The position numbers were made by a program, and so were the translations under genes. A stretch of 38,210 nt of DNA from Clostridiales bacterium (lineage in GTDB: Bacteria; Bacillota; Clostridia; Christensenellales; Pumilibacteraceae): positions 1-38,210 of the forward strand of contig JAIEFT010000050.1 in NCBI GenBank assembly GCA_029066805.1, written 5' to 3'. Below, piece by piece: positions 1 to 8,788 of the stretch. Under the pieces are notes generated by a model that did not search any database, had not been told where the DNA came from, and worked only from the letters and a program-made list of their open reading frames with translations. Every line of letters starts with the position of its first letter. Positions within the stretch are counted from its first letter, which is position 1.

Positions 1-2
1 TC

Positions 3-905
3 AAGGTGTTCTTTTCCAAAAACCTCGACCCGACCAATTGGGATATCAGCGCGGACGGCGGCGGGTTTATCGAGCTCTTGGACGAACGCGGGTTTCTTAA
101 CAAGGTCGTGTCGTTCGGTAATTATGTGTACATATTCCGCGACCACGGCATAAGCCGCGTCACTGCATACGGCGACCAGACCGAGTTTTCGGTTGTCAAC
201 ATGTTTGTAACGGGCGGACGGATCTTTCCGTCGAGCATAACGGTATGCGGCAATTGTATAATGTTTCTCGCGTCCGACGGATTGTACAGGTTTGACGGGT
301 ACGAATGCACAAGAGTGCTTTCCGATATTTCACCGCGTATCAAACCGGACGACGACTGCGCGTGCGCGTACTTCGACGGCAAATACTACCTTGCGTGCAA
401 GATGGAGTTTTCCGATGTGAGAAAGATAGGCTGCGAAACCACTGCCGGCTACCGAACAAATGCCGTAATCGTTTACGATCTCTGCTCCGGCGGATACTCG
501 ATCTCGCGAGGGCTGAATATTCGGTACATGGCGGCGTGCTCGTACAACGGCGAGGACTTTCTTATGTGCAGCGAAAACAGCAGGGGCGGAGTAATCGTAC
601 TCGGCGCAATGCGGTTCGAGAGCGATCTGATTGCATATTGGGAAAGCGGCTTGATCGATATGGGCATGCCGGACAAGACGAAAACTATTACGCAGGTGCT
701 GTTCGACAACGACGGCAACGGCAGCGATAACGGGCTCATGTTCGGCATAAAAATTGACGATCTTACGGCTGAATTTTCGTGTGACAGAATGTGTAACGGC
801 GATATACGGCTTAGCCTTAGCGGACGCAGATTTTCATTTTTTATTCTGACTAACACGCCGCGGATCAACGCAACGCCGCTTTGCATTAAGTACAACACCG
901 TGTAG
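3..905 (+). CDS. Phage-derived beta-propeller-like structural protein (partial, 5' end cut)
   Basis: The reading frame is open to the left edge, so the N-terminus is missing; the GTG at position 6 is probably internal. About 300 residues are visible. They show the repeated strand-turn pattern of phage neck/tail accessory beta-propellers: a DPTNW motif near the visible start, then hydrophobic strands such as FGNYVYIFRDHGI and MFLASDGLYRFDG. No catalytic motif is apparent. The next genes are two holin-like proteins and a coiled-coil protein, which supports a phage or phage-derived origin. Codon use resembles the host genes downstream. The family assignment is inferred from sequence pattern only; a host-encoded propeller protein is the alternative. 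Confidence 0.45.
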   Translation, partial: KVFFSKNLDPTNWDISADGGGFIELLDERGFLNKVVSFGNYVYIFRDHGISRVTAYGDQTEFSVVNMFVTGGRIFPSSITVCGNCIMFLASDGLYRFDGYECTRVLSDISPRIKPDDDCACAYFDGKYYLACKMEFSDVRKIGCETTAGYRTNAVIVYDLCSGGYSISRGLNIRYMAACSYNGEDFLMCSENSRGGVIVLGAMRFESDLIAYWESGLIDMGMPDKTKTITQVLFDNDGNGSDNGLMFGIKIDDLTAEFSCDRMCNGDIRLSLSGRRFSFFILTNTPRINATPLCIKYNTV

Positions 906-927
906 CATATCGGGAGACTGATCGATT

Positions 928-1254
928 ATGGAAAAAATCAATATAGCGCTTTCGGAAATCGAGGACAACGCCGTTGCGATTCGCGAGCTCGATAAAAAGC
1001 TTTTGCGGCGAACCAAAGGCAGGCGTGTTTCCGGTACGGGCGCCGATGGACATACGCCTTTCGGCCAAATAACCTCGGACGGCGGCGTCGGCGTTGTAAT
1101 AACGTTTCCCGGCACGTCGGCAACGCTCAAGTTCGGCGGCGCTACCGTTATAACCGGAAGATCGCCGATCATAGCAGTCCTGCCCGCGGGAACGGGCGAG
1201 GCCGTGTTTCCGTCGGTTTATCAAGGCGCTTTAGCGCTTATAATCGGCGGGTAG
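928..1254 (+). CDS. Small Gly-rich protein of the phage-like module
   Basis: This 108-residue protein begins 22 nt after the preceding gene, with a GGGAG ribosome site about 12 nt before the ATG. The first 35 residues (EKINIALSEIEDNAVAIREL) form a charged amphipathic helix. The rest is rich in Gly, Val and Thr and looks like short beta strands. I do not recognise a family. Its place between a propeller-like protein and a holin suggests a minor virion or baseplate component, but nothing in the sequence proves this. Confidence 0.5.
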   Translation: MEKINIALSEIEDNAVAIRELDKKLLRRTKGRRVSGTGADGHTPFGQITSDGGVGVVITFPGTSATLKFGGATVITGRSPIIAVLPAGTGEAVFPSVYQGALALIIGG

Positions 1255-1256
1255 GA

Positions 1257-1378
1257 GATTTTGAGTGAATAGGTAAGAGTGAATAGTGTAGGACTTGCGG
1301 CTTTGCCGCAACTTATTCAAAAATTATTCCTTTTATCTCTTCACTTTTAACTATTACCTATTAACTAAAAAAGGGGGA
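1257..1378. repeat. Interspersed repeat, family C copy 1
   Basis: AT-rich intergenic block with ends GAATAGGTAAGAG and its approximate inverse CTATTACCTATT, around a central GC-rich hairpin GCGGCTTTGCCGC. Two related blocks occur at 8207-8312 and 18180-18292. Copy number elsewhere in the genome cannot be seen. Confidence 0.6.
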
Positions 1379-1387
1379 TAAAACAAA

Positions 1388-1672
1388 ATGGACGAGATCA
1401 TATCGCTCATTGTAGCCAACGGCATATTTGCCGTGCTGTTTTGCGGCTTGCTTGTGTTTGAACTGCGCGACAGCCGCACGCGCGAGGGCAAGTACGTCGG
1501 AATGATAAACGCGCTTAACGAGCGGCTCAAAACGGTTGACGACATCAAGTCCGACACCGAAGAGCTTAAGGCGGACGTCGAAATTATCAAGACCGACGTT
1601 GCGGCAAACAAGCGCTCTAATAAGCCTGTCAAAAAAGGGGGCGGGGAATGCGCTGTCGTTGCGGCGGTATAG
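1388..1672 (+). CDS. BhlA/UviB-like holin
   Basis: Ninety-four residues with one N-terminal membrane segment (residues 5-23, IVANGIFAVLFCGLLVF). A charged stretch with the pattern RDSRTREGKY and a coiled-coil cytoplasmic tail follow. This is the layout of the BhlA/UviB family, holin-like proteins that permeabilise the membrane for phage lysis or bacteriocin release. The order FAVLFC-x-LL followed by charged ERE/TRE is the family hallmark I rely on. The start has a GGGGG-type ribosome site in AAAAAAGGGGGATAAAACAAA. A second holin-like gene lies at 2674-2895. No endolysin is present in the window. Confidence 0.7.
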   Translation: MDEIISLIVANGIFAVLFCGLLVFELRDSRTREGKYVGMINALNERLKTVDDIKSDTEELKADVEIIKTDVAANKRSNKPVKKGGGECAVVAAV

Positions 1673-1774
1673 AGTCGCCGCTTCGCGCGTTTGGAGCGCT
1701 TGATACATGCCGCGGCGTTTCGGCGGCGTACAAGCTTTACCGCTATAATTTATTCAAGGAGAAATATCAAAACT

Positions 1775-2677
1775 ATGGCAGACAGAACTAAGCTAAACGA
1801 GGAACGCGAGGCGCTTGCGGACGAGATAGACAGGCTGGAGACCGTATCGGGCGGCGCAATCAAGCCGAGCTTGCCCAAGGTCAAGCTGGAAGAAAAAAGC
1901 TATACCGCGCCGGACGACACCGCATTAAAGAGTTCTGCGGAGAACGAGCTTGCCGAGTATCGCGTCGGCACGGAGAACAGCTTGCGCCAAAAGAGCGAGG
2001 CGGAAAAGACAGAGCTCGAGGCAAAGCGCGACGCTTATGCGGACAGTCGGCGAAGCAACGAGAACGAGCTTGAACAGCGGTATGCCGACGCCGTTCGCGC
2101 AATCGACAACGATGTGGTGCGGCGCGGACTTGCCAGGTCCTCGGTCGCGACGGTCGAGCGCGGCGCGCTGGAGCGCGAGTATTTGGGTAAGTCCGCGGAC
2201 ATAGCGCGCGAGTACAACAGCAGTATTGCCAAGCTCGAAAGCGACATCGCGGCGGTCGACAGAAAGCTGCAAGACGCGCTAAACGACTTTAACCTGACGT
2301 ATGCTGCCAAGCTCAATCAGCGGCTTACGGAGCTCAAAGCCGAGCGCGAGCAAAAGATGCAGGAAGTAATCGAGTACAACAACGGGATAAAGCAAAAGCA
2401 AGCCGAGCTCGATCGCAACAGAGCAAAGACCGAAAGCGATTTGTACAGCGCCGCGCTCGATCAGGCGGACAAGGAAACGAATATAGACAAAGCGCTTTCC
2501 AAGCGCCGCGAGGAAGTGTACAGAGAGGTGTACAAAAAGATGGACGAGTTTTTGGGCAGTATGGATCGCACGCAGGCGCTTATGGAAATCAACAACCATT
2601 CGTTCTACCGTCAGCATCTTTCCAACTACTACTACAACATGCTGTATGATAAGTACGGCAGGGAGAACAGGGAATGA
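1775..2677 (+). CDS. Coiled-coil protein of the phage-like module
   Basis: The start is taken at the ATG at 1775 behind AAGGAG (1756-1761); the open frame extends upstream to 1691 without a better site. The 300-residue product is almost entirely charged heptad-like helix, rich in Glu, Lys, Arg and Ala from about residue 45 to 260. It contains the motif NDVVRRGLARSSVA near the middle and an aromatic C-terminal stretch (SNYYYNMLYDKYG). No membrane segment or enzyme motif is visible. Its stop overlaps the next start by ATGA, so the two are translationally coupled. A structural or assembly role in a phage-like particle is possible but unproven. Confidence 0.6.
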   Translation: MADRTKLNEEREALADEIDRLETVSGGAIKPSLPKVKLEEKSYTAPDDTALKSSAENELAEYRVGTENSLRQKSEAEKTELEAKRDAYADSRRSNENELEQRYADAVRAIDNDVVRRGLARSSVATVERGALEREYLGKSADIAREYNSSIAKLESDIAAVDRKLQDALNDFNLTYAAKLNQRLTELKAEREQKMQEVIEYNNGIKQKQAELDRNRAKTESDLYSAALDQADKETNIDKALSKRREEVYREVYKKMDEFLGSMDRTQALMEINNHSFYRQHLSNYYYNMLYDKYGRENRE

Positions 2678-2895
2678 TAGAGCGGTTAAAAAGTACTACC
2701 TTTTGGGTGAGTTTGATAAGCGCGGTGTTCCTGATCTTAGGCGCGTTCGGCGTGGAAATCGGGGACGAGACCGCAAGCTCGATTATTAACCCCGTGTGCT
2801 CGGCGCTTGTCATGTTTGGCATTGCCAAGCCGTCGCACGGCAGTAAAAGCTCGGAAACGGACAGTCGGCAAGACGACGACGTGCAGGCCGAGTAG
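2674..2895 (+). CDS. Phage holin, phi LC3-like
   Basis: Seventy-three residues. The opening RLKSTTFWVSLISAVFLILG and the later CSALVMFGIA form two hydrophobic segments separated by a short acidic turn, with a charged hydrophilic tail. This is the plan of small class II phage holins such as the phi LC3 family (typical pattern KNxTFWxxLI..LxLLGI). Holins form membrane holes that release endolysin. The start overlaps the coiled-coil gene by four bases. It is the last gene before a strong terminator, so it closes the module. Confidence 0.7.
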   Translation: MIERLKSTTFWVSLISAVFLILGAFGVEIGDETASSIINPVCSALVMFGIAKPSHGSKSSETDSRQDDDVQAE

Positions 2896-2898
2896 CCG

Positions 2899-2939
2899 AA
2901 AAAATCGGTTGCGCAATATATGCGCGGCCGATTTTTTTT
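2899..2939 (+). terminator. Intrinsic terminator after the phage-like module
   Basis: The arms AAAAAATCGG(T)TGCGC and GCGCGGCCGATTTTTTTT form a GC-rich stem followed by eight T residues. Confidence 0.85.
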
Positions 2940-3014
2940 GTGCCTAAATTATCGGCGCGCCCATGCCGAAAAAAATTTTTTACAAATGTTTTATGCGAAT
3001 TTTCCGTTTTACCA

Positions 3015-3043
3015 TTGCTTAATATTTTTAACTGTGTTATAAT
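3015..3043 (+). promoter_or_regulatory. Promoter of the hybrid kinase operon
   Basis: TTGCTT (3015-3020), 17-nt spacer, TATAAT (3038-3043). Transcription should begin near 3050, about 45 nt before the kinase ATG. Confidence 0.8.
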
Positions 3044-3093
3044 CATACTGTATAAGCGAAATTCGACTGAAACGAATTGTGCGTGGAGCTTAA

Positions 3094-6000
3094 ATGATTA
3101 ACAGAAAACTGCGTGACGGAATAATAATATGCGTGTGCGCACTCGCCGTAGTATTGACGGCGGTGCTGTATTCGATTTTTGCGTCGCGGCATATCTATAA
3201 CGAAAGCAAAGCGCACCTTTCGGAGATTTTCACGCAGGTCAATGCGGGGTTCAGTCAGAAGATAGAACTCAACCGCAAGCTGCTGAAAAGCTGGCGTCAG
3301 TATATTGATGAATCCGTAAACGAAATAAACGGCGACGACAAACAAAAGAGCAGCGCACGCCGCAAAGAGTTTGACAACTTTGTTGCGGCGCAGATATCGC
3401 AGTTTGAATTTTCCACGTGCTATTTTATCGGCGAGCAAGTCGAGGATACCGACAAGGACGATTACAGATACAAGGTTCATGCCAAGGCGATAACGATCGA
3501 CGGCGAAGGCAAAGCCGTAAGCGATGACGTTATCATTCGCGTGCGGCGCAGCGTGGACGGACTGATCGAAAGCGACACGTGCGGCGTAGTCGGGTTTTAC
3601 GACGGAGAGGACGAGGGTGTGCCCGAGTTTTTGATGTTCGCCGTAGATACTGCTGAAAACACTTATGACGGATTTAAGTACAAAGCCATAGGCGTAGGCT
3701 ACAAAACGGGCGAGGTCAGCGGCCTTTTGGAGGTCAAGACGTTCGGTCAGAACGGCATATGTTACGTAACGCTGCCGGACGGGCAAATACTTGCGCGCTC
3801 CGGCGGAAAAAGCAGTGTAATGGGCGACTACCTTGCCTTCCTCAAATCGGAAGAGTGCAATCTCACATATAAGACGGCGGAGCAGATAGAATCGGATTGG
3901 GCAAATCAGCGCGCCGGTTCGTGCCTTATTACGCGCGGCGACGTGGAATACTATCTTACATACATGCCCGTCGAATTCGGCGAATGGATGCTTTTGGGCA
4001 TCGCGCCGAGCGAAATGGTAAACAGCAGTATGAGCTGGTTTCGTACCGTCACGCTCATCGTCATGATCGCTATATTCGCAATGGTCGGTGCGGTTGTCGC
4101 TACAATGATAATACTAAGCAGCCGTCGCAAGGTAGCCGAGTCGCTTTTGGAGGTCAAGTCTCGGGACAGACTTTTGGACTTGCTCTCGCAAAACACCGCG
4201 GATATTTTCGTCATGTTTTCGCCCGAAACGTTTGCGGCGGAGTATGTCAGCTCCAATGTGGAGCAGGTGTTGGGGATAAAGCAGGATGAGCTGCGCCGCG
4301 ACGTGCGCAAAATCCTTGACGCGGCGGACGACGAGTATAAGCCGTTTACCACAGAGGCGCTGAAAAACATGCCAAGCGGCAGCACGTGGGAAACCGACAT
4401 ACGTTTGAAAAACGTAAACACCAACGAAGTATACTGGTTCAGGCTTGCGCTGTACCGTGCGGTTGTCAACGATAAGGACAGCTACGTACTGATGTTTTCC
4501 GATCGCACCGAGGATAAGAAAATGCGCGCTCAGCTTGAAGAGGCGTTGGCGCTTGCCAAAAACGCTAACGAGGCTAAAAGCAATTTCCTGTCTAACATGT
4601 CGCACGATATACGCACGCCAATGAACGCGATCATCGGATATGCCGCCTTGCTCGCCAAGGACGCGGAAAGCGCCGAGCGCGTGCGCGAATACACCCACAA
4701 AATAACATACTCCGGTCAGCACCTGTTAAGCCTTATCAACGACATTCTCGATATGAGCAAGATAGAAAGCGGCAAGACGTCGCTGTATATCGAACAGTTC
4801 TGTCTGCCCGAGTTTATCGAAGAATTGTACTCGATGATGATATCGCAGACCAATGCGAAAAATCAAAACTTTGACGTCCACACAAAGGGCACTCTGCCCG
4901 AATACGTGCTCGGCGACAAAATGCGGCTAAATCAGATAATGCTCAACATTCTTTCCAACGCAGTCAAGTATACGCCGACGGGCGGAAGCATAAGCTTGCG
5001 TGTGGAAACGCTCAAAAAGCAGGTGCATAATCACGCACATATCAAGTTTACCGTAGAGGATACGGGCATCGGCATGAGCGAAGAGTATTTGAAAACCATA
5101 TTCGAGCCGTTCAGCCGAGAAACCACTGCCGCAACAAAGAACATTCAAGGCACAGGACTGGGTATGGCTATCACCAAGAACATTGTCGACCTTATGGGCG
5201 GCGTCATCACGGTGGAAAGCGCTCAGGGCAAGGGCAGTAAATTTACTGTGGAGCTCGAGCTTGCCGTGGCAGAGTCCGAGCCTGAGGACGAGGATTTCTG
5301 GTTGCACCACAACGTCACGCGCGTACTTGTAGTGGACGACGAAGAAGACGTTTGCATGGATATAAAGGAGCTTATGTCGGACACGGGCGTGACGGTCGAT
5401 TATAGGCTGAACGGCACGGACGCCGTTCAAGCGGTGGAGCGATCCGTTGCAAACGGGGAAGAATACAACATAGTCATAATCGATTGGAAAATGCCCGAAA
5501 TGGACGGTGTTGAAACTGCACGGCGCATACGGGAAAAAGTGGGGCGCGAACTGCCTATAATGGTGCTTACTTCGTTCAGCTTTGCGGACATAGAGGATGA
5601 GGCTAAAGACGCAGGCATAGATTTGTTCCTTGCCAAGCCGTTTTTTGTATCCAACTTCCGCCGTGCGATTATGCAGATAAATGCGAGCGGCGCGGATGCG
5701 GAAATCGCGCCGGTAGCCGACGATATTTCCATAGACGGCTTGACCGTGCTCGCTGCCGAGGACAACGAGATCAACATAGAAATACTTACCGAGCTATTGG
5801 AGATAGAAGGCGTTAAGTGCGACATTGCAACCAACGGCAAGGAAGCGCTGGAGCTGTTTGAGGCGTCGCCGACCGGCAAGTACGATATTATATTCATGGA
5901 TATACAAATGCCGATCATGGACGGGCACGCTTCGGCGCGCGCGATCAGAGCATGCTCGCACGAACAGGCAAAGACGATCCCTATAATAGCAATGACGGCA

Positions 6001-6126
6001 AACGCGTTTGACGACGATGTAAAAGCCGCGCTCGAATCCGGCATGAACGCACATCTTGCAAAGCCTATCGATATGGCAAAGCTAAAACAACTTGTAGTAA
6101 AATTCGTACCCCAAAAGGAAAAGTAA
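3094..6126 (+). CDS. Membrane hybrid histidine kinase with two receiver domains
   Basis: A 1010-residue sensor kinase. Domain order: membrane segment 9-31; extracytoplasmic sensor about 32-312, family not recognised; second membrane segment about 317-342; PAS-like domain about 357-480. A HisKA dimerisation helix follows with phospho-accepting His504 in SHDIRTPMN, then the ATPase domain (N-box NAVKYTPTGG, G1 DTGIGM, G2 GTGLGMAI). Receiver 1 has phospho-acceptor Asp797 in IDWKMPEMDG and receiver 2 has Asp936 in MDIQMPIMDG. There is no HPt domain in the chain; a separate HPt gene lies at 8329. The start follows GGAG by six bases. The next gene, a cyclic-di-GMP response regulator, begins four bases after the stop, so the two are co-transcribed. 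The stimulus is unknown. Confidence 0.95.
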   Translation: MINRKLRDGIIICVCALAVVLTAVLYSIFASRHIYNESKAHLSEIFTQVNAGFSQKIELNRKLLKSWRQYIDESVNEINGDDKQKSSARRKEFDNFVAAQISQFEFSTCYFIGEQVEDTDKDDYRYKVHAKAITIDGEGKAVSDDVIIRVRRSVDGLIESDTCGVVGFYDGEDEGVPEFLMFAVDTAENTYDGFKYKAIGVGYKTGEVSGLLEVKTFGQNGICYVTLPDGQILARSGGKSSVMGDYLAFLKSEECNLTYKTAEQIESDWANQRAGSCLITRGDVEYYLTYMPVEFGEWMLLGIAPSEMVNSSMSWFRTVTLIVMIAIFAMVGAVVATMIILSSRRKVAESLLEVKSRDRLLDLLSQNTADIFVMFSPETFAAEYVSSNVEQVLGIKQDELRRDVRKILDAADDEYKPFTTEALKNMPSGSTWETDIRLKNVNTNEVYWFRLALYRAVVNDKDSYVLMFSDRTEDKKMRAQLEEALALAKNANEAKSNFLSNMSHDIRTPMNAIIGYAALLAKDAESAERVREYTHKITYSGQHLLSLINDILDMSKIESGKTSLYIEQFCLPEFIEELYSMMISQTNAKNQNFDVHTKGTLPEYVLGDKMRLNQIMLNILSNAVKYTPTGGSISLRVETLKKQVHNHAHIKFTVEDTGIGMSEEYLKTIFEPFSRETTAATKNIQGTGLGMAITKNIVDLMGGVITVESAQGKGSKFTVELELAVAESEPEDEDFWLHHNVTRVLVVDDEEDVCMDIKELMSDTGVTVDYRLNGTDAVQAVERSVANGEEYNIVIIDWKMPEMDGVETARRIREKVGRELPIMVLTSFSFADIEDEAKDAGIDLFLAKPFFVSNFRRAIMQINASGADAEIAPVADDISIDGLTVLAAEDNEINIEILTELLEIEGVKCDIATNGKEALELFEASPTGKYDIIFMDIQMPIMDGHASARAIRACSHEQAKTIPIIAMTANAFDDDVKAALESGMNAHLAKPIDMAKLKQLVVKFVPQKEK

Positions 6127-6130
6127 TATT

Positions 6131-8206
6131 ATGGCAAATCTCAAAAGCAAAAAAGGTCCTAAAAAGTCCATACTGATTGTAGACGACTCCGAGCTCAACC
6201 GCTCGCTGTTGTCCGACATGCTGTCCGACGACTTCAACATCATCGAGGCAGAAAACGGTGAGGACGCAGTCGTCGTTTTGCAGGAGCACGAGCTGGACAT
6301 CTCGCTCGTCCTGCTCGACATAGTCATGCCCAAAATGGACGGGTTTGAAGTTCTGGCAATGATGAACAACAAGGGCTGGATAAACACCATCCCCGTCATC
6401 ATGATTTCGGCGGAAACAAGTTCGTCGTACATAGACAGAGCTTACGACCTCGGCGCGGTGGACTACATCAGCCGTCCGTTCGACGAGCGCACCGTCAAGC
6501 ACCGCGTCATGAGTAACTTCATGCTCGCGCTCAAGCAAAAGGAAATGTCCGATTTGCTCACCGAACAGATCTACGAACGTGAGCGCGACAACCGTATCAT
6601 GGTCGAGATCCTTTCGCACATTGTCGAGTTCAGAAACGGCGAGAGCGGCTTGCACATTCTGCACGTCAGCACATTTACCGAGATGATACTAAAGCACCTG
6701 CTTTTGATCACCGACAAATACAAGCTGTCGCAGTCCGAGATCAACGTTATCGTCAATGCCTCGGCATTGCACGACATAGGCAAAATGTCCGTGCCGGAGG
6801 AAGTGCTCAACAAGCCGGGCAGACTCACCAGGGAAGAGTTCGAGATTATGAAACGTCACTCGGTAGAGGGCGAACGCATGCTTGCGGATATCCCTTACCG
6901 CAGTAACGAGGTAATTATAAAGGTAGGCAGGGAGATTTGCCGCTGGCATCACGAGCGTTACGACGGCAGAGGTTATCCCGACGGTTTGGTAGGCGACGAG
7001 ATTCCCATTTCCGCACAGGTGGTTGCGCTTGCCGACGTTTACGACGCGCTCACGAGCAAGCGTGTTTACAAGGACAGCTTCACGCACGAAAAGGCGATCG
7101 AGATGATAGTAAACGGCGAGTGCGGCGCGTTTAACCCGTTGATCTTACAGTGCTTGGACGAAATTAAAGACGATCTTAAAAAGGAATTACACATGGCGTC
7201 GCCCGGGCAGAGCTTGGAGCGCGGCATTCACGATAACGTGGAGAACATTCTCAAAACGTCGGGCACTGACGTTTCGGGCAGAACGATCAGATTGCTCGAG
7301 CACGAGCGCATGAAGTTCAAGTTTTTCGCAAGTCTTTCCCGCGAGGTCATGTTCGAATACGTGAGTTCGCCGGAAATGATACTGCTCACCGATTTCAGTT
7401 CGGAATATCTGGAGCTTCCGGAAAAGATTTTCCATCCCGCAGAGAGCGAGTTCGGCACGCGCGTGTTCAACAAAAAAGACTTTGAGCATCTTTTGTCGCG
7501 AGTAAAGAATACCTCGCCCGAAACGCCGATGGTGGAGGGCAAGTACTTGCTTAATATCCACGGCGATCAGAAATGGAACAAGGTAATAGTGCGCGCGCTG
7601 TGGAGCGACGACGAACAGCCCGTGTTTGAGGGTGCGCTCGGAAAGTGCATAGATATAACCGAGGAAACCGAGGAGATACAACAGCTGGAGGTGCTGGCGG
7701 ATAGAGACCAAATTACCAACCTGCTCAACGCCAGAGCGGCAAAAAGTAAAATCACCAAAAAGCTCGCCGCACCCGGCAACAAACAGTACGCGCTTGTGTT
7801 CTTCGATTTGGATAACCTAAAAAAGGCGAACGACCAGCACGGACATCTGTTCGGCAACGAGCTGATAAAGACAGTAGCCGACCGCATGCTGAGCAACACG
7901 CGTGCTACAGATATTTGCGCGCGCTTCGGCGGCGACGAGTTTGTCATATTCATGCAGTACAACAAGAACGGCTTGCAGCACCAGATCGAGCGTATTTTCA
8001 AATGCTTGACGCAGGATTTGAACGGCTTCCCCGTAAGCGTCAGTATGGGCATTGCGCTTTCCAATCAGTGCGGCGGCGATTACGACAAGCTCTTACACAT
8101 GGCGGATCAAGCGGCGTATGCGGTCAAGTACGGCGGCAAAAATTCGTACAAGTTCTACAGCGAAATCGCTTCGACCGGCAACGGCGGCGGACTGCTGAAT
8201 AATTAG
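6131..8206 (+). CDS. Response regulator with HD-GYP and GGDEF domains (cyclic-di-GMP turnover)
   Basis: A 691-residue cytoplasmic protein. Residues about 12-130 are a receiver domain with phospho-acceptor Asp63 (LLDIVMPKMDG). Residues about 150-345 are an HD-GYP phosphodiesterase with His214-Asp215 in HDIGK and the signature HHERYDGRGYP from residue 273. A PAS-like region fills about 370-525. Residues about 530-680 are a GGDEF diguanylate cyclase with intact GGDEF at 600-604. RATD at 591-594 lies five residues ahead, exactly where the allosteric RxxD inhibition site sits. Both making and breaking of cyclic-di-GMP therefore look possible. The gene is in an operon with the hybrid kinase. Confidence 0.93.
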   Translation: MANLKSKKGPKKSILIVDDSELNRSLLSDMLSDDFNIIEAENGEDAVVVLQEHELDISLVLLDIVMPKMDGFEVLAMMNNKGWINTIPVIMISAETSSSYIDRAYDLGAVDYISRPFDERTVKHRVMSNFMLALKQKEMSDLLTEQIYERERDNRIMVEILSHIVEFRNGESGLHILHVSTFTEMILKHLLLITDKYKLSQSEINVIVNASALHDIGKMSVPEEVLNKPGRLTREEFEIMKRHSVEGERMLADIPYRSNEVIIKVGREICRWHHERYDGRGYPDGLVGDEIPISAQVVALADVYDALTSKRVYKDSFTHEKAIEMIVNGECGAFNPLILQCLDEIKDDLKKELHMASPGQSLERGIHDNVENILKTSGTDVSGRTIRLLEHERMKFKFFASLSREVMFEYVSSPEMILLTDFSSEYLELPEKIFHPAESEFGTRVFNKKDFEHLLSRVKNTSPETPMVEGKYLLNIHGDQKWNKVIVRALWSDDEQPVFEGALGKCIDITEETEEIQQLEVLADRDQITNLLNARAAKSKITKKLAAPGNKQYALVFFDLDNLKKANDQHGHLFGNELIKTVADRMLSNTRATDICARFGGDEFVIFMQYNKNGLQHQIERIFKCLTQDLNGFPVSVSMGIALSNQCGGDYDKLLHMADQAAYAVKYGGKNSYKFYSEIASTGNGGGLLNN

Positions 8207-8312
8207 ATAAGAGATAAGAGATAAGAGATAATAATTAAGGATAAATTAATTTAATAATGGCGCGAAGCGCAGTCCGACACTATTCACTCTTATCTATTCA
8301 CTATTCACTATT
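8207..8312. repeat. Interspersed repeat, family C copy 2
   Basis: Starts with three tandem GATAAGA units and ends with CTCTTATCTATTCACTATTC, giving inverted ends around a central GGCGCGAAGCGC hairpin and GTCCGACACTATTCAC. The last 14 bases of this copy share TCCGACACTATTCAC with the copy at 18180-18292. Confidence 0.65.
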
Positions 8313-8328
8313 TACGGAGGTTATCATC

Positions 8329-8682
8329 ATGACAGTACAAGAATGTTACGAAAAAATGGGCGGCGACTATGCCGACGTTACAAGCAGACTGCGCACCGAC
8401 GAGCGTATAAAAAAATTCCTGCTCAAGGTTGCGGACGATATGAGCTTTAGCAACCTTTGCGAAAACCTTGCCGCGCACAATATAGCGGAAGCGTTTCGTG
8501 CGGCGCACACGCTAAAGGGCGTGTGCTCCAATTTGTCGCTTACCATGCTGTACAAATCGGCAAGCGCAATGACCGAAGCGCTTAGAGGTAAGGAAGAGTA
8601 CAGCTCCGAGTTCGAGCCGTATTTGGATAGGGTAAAGGAAGATTACGCTGTTACTATCGAGTGCATAAAGAATATAGACTGA
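8329..8682 (+). CDS. HPt phosphotransfer protein
   Basis: The start is taken at ATG 8329, eight bases after GGAGG; the frame is open from 8257, but that part lies in a repeat. The 117-residue all-helical protein carries the HPt signature FRAAHTLKGVCSNL, with phospho-accepting His60. HPt proteins shuttle phosphate between receiver domains. It follows a hybrid kinase with two receivers but no HPt, and a receiver-bearing output protein, so it is likely the missing relay step between them. It is separated from them by a repeat and may be co-transcribed or have its own promoter; none is obvious. Confidence 0.88.
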   Translation: MTVQECYEKMGGDYADVTSRLRTDERIKKFLLKVADDMSFSNLCENLAAHNIAEAFRAAHTLKGVCSNLSLTMLYKSASAMTEALRGKEEYSSEFEPYLDRVKEDYAVTIECIKNID

Positions 8683-8717
8683 CGGCATTAAAAATTTTTA
8701 ACGGCATTAAAATTTTG

Positions 8718-8746
8718 TTTACTTTTTGTCAATACCGTGATATAAT
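8718..8746 (+). promoter_or_regulatory. Promoter of the small coiled-coil gene and mscL
   Basis: TTTACT (8718-8723), 17-nt spacer, TATAAT (8741-8746) preceded by TGA, an extended -10. Confidence 0.7.
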
Positions 8747-8788
8747 GGCGGTGTTGCATTAAAACGCATAAAGCAAGGACTGTTTATT

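Noticed and set aside
8683..8717. Terminator after the HPt gene
   Set aside because: TTAAAAATTTTTAA is palindromic but pure AT, and the GGCATTAAAA copies are short direct repeats; neither forms a stable stem with a T-tail.
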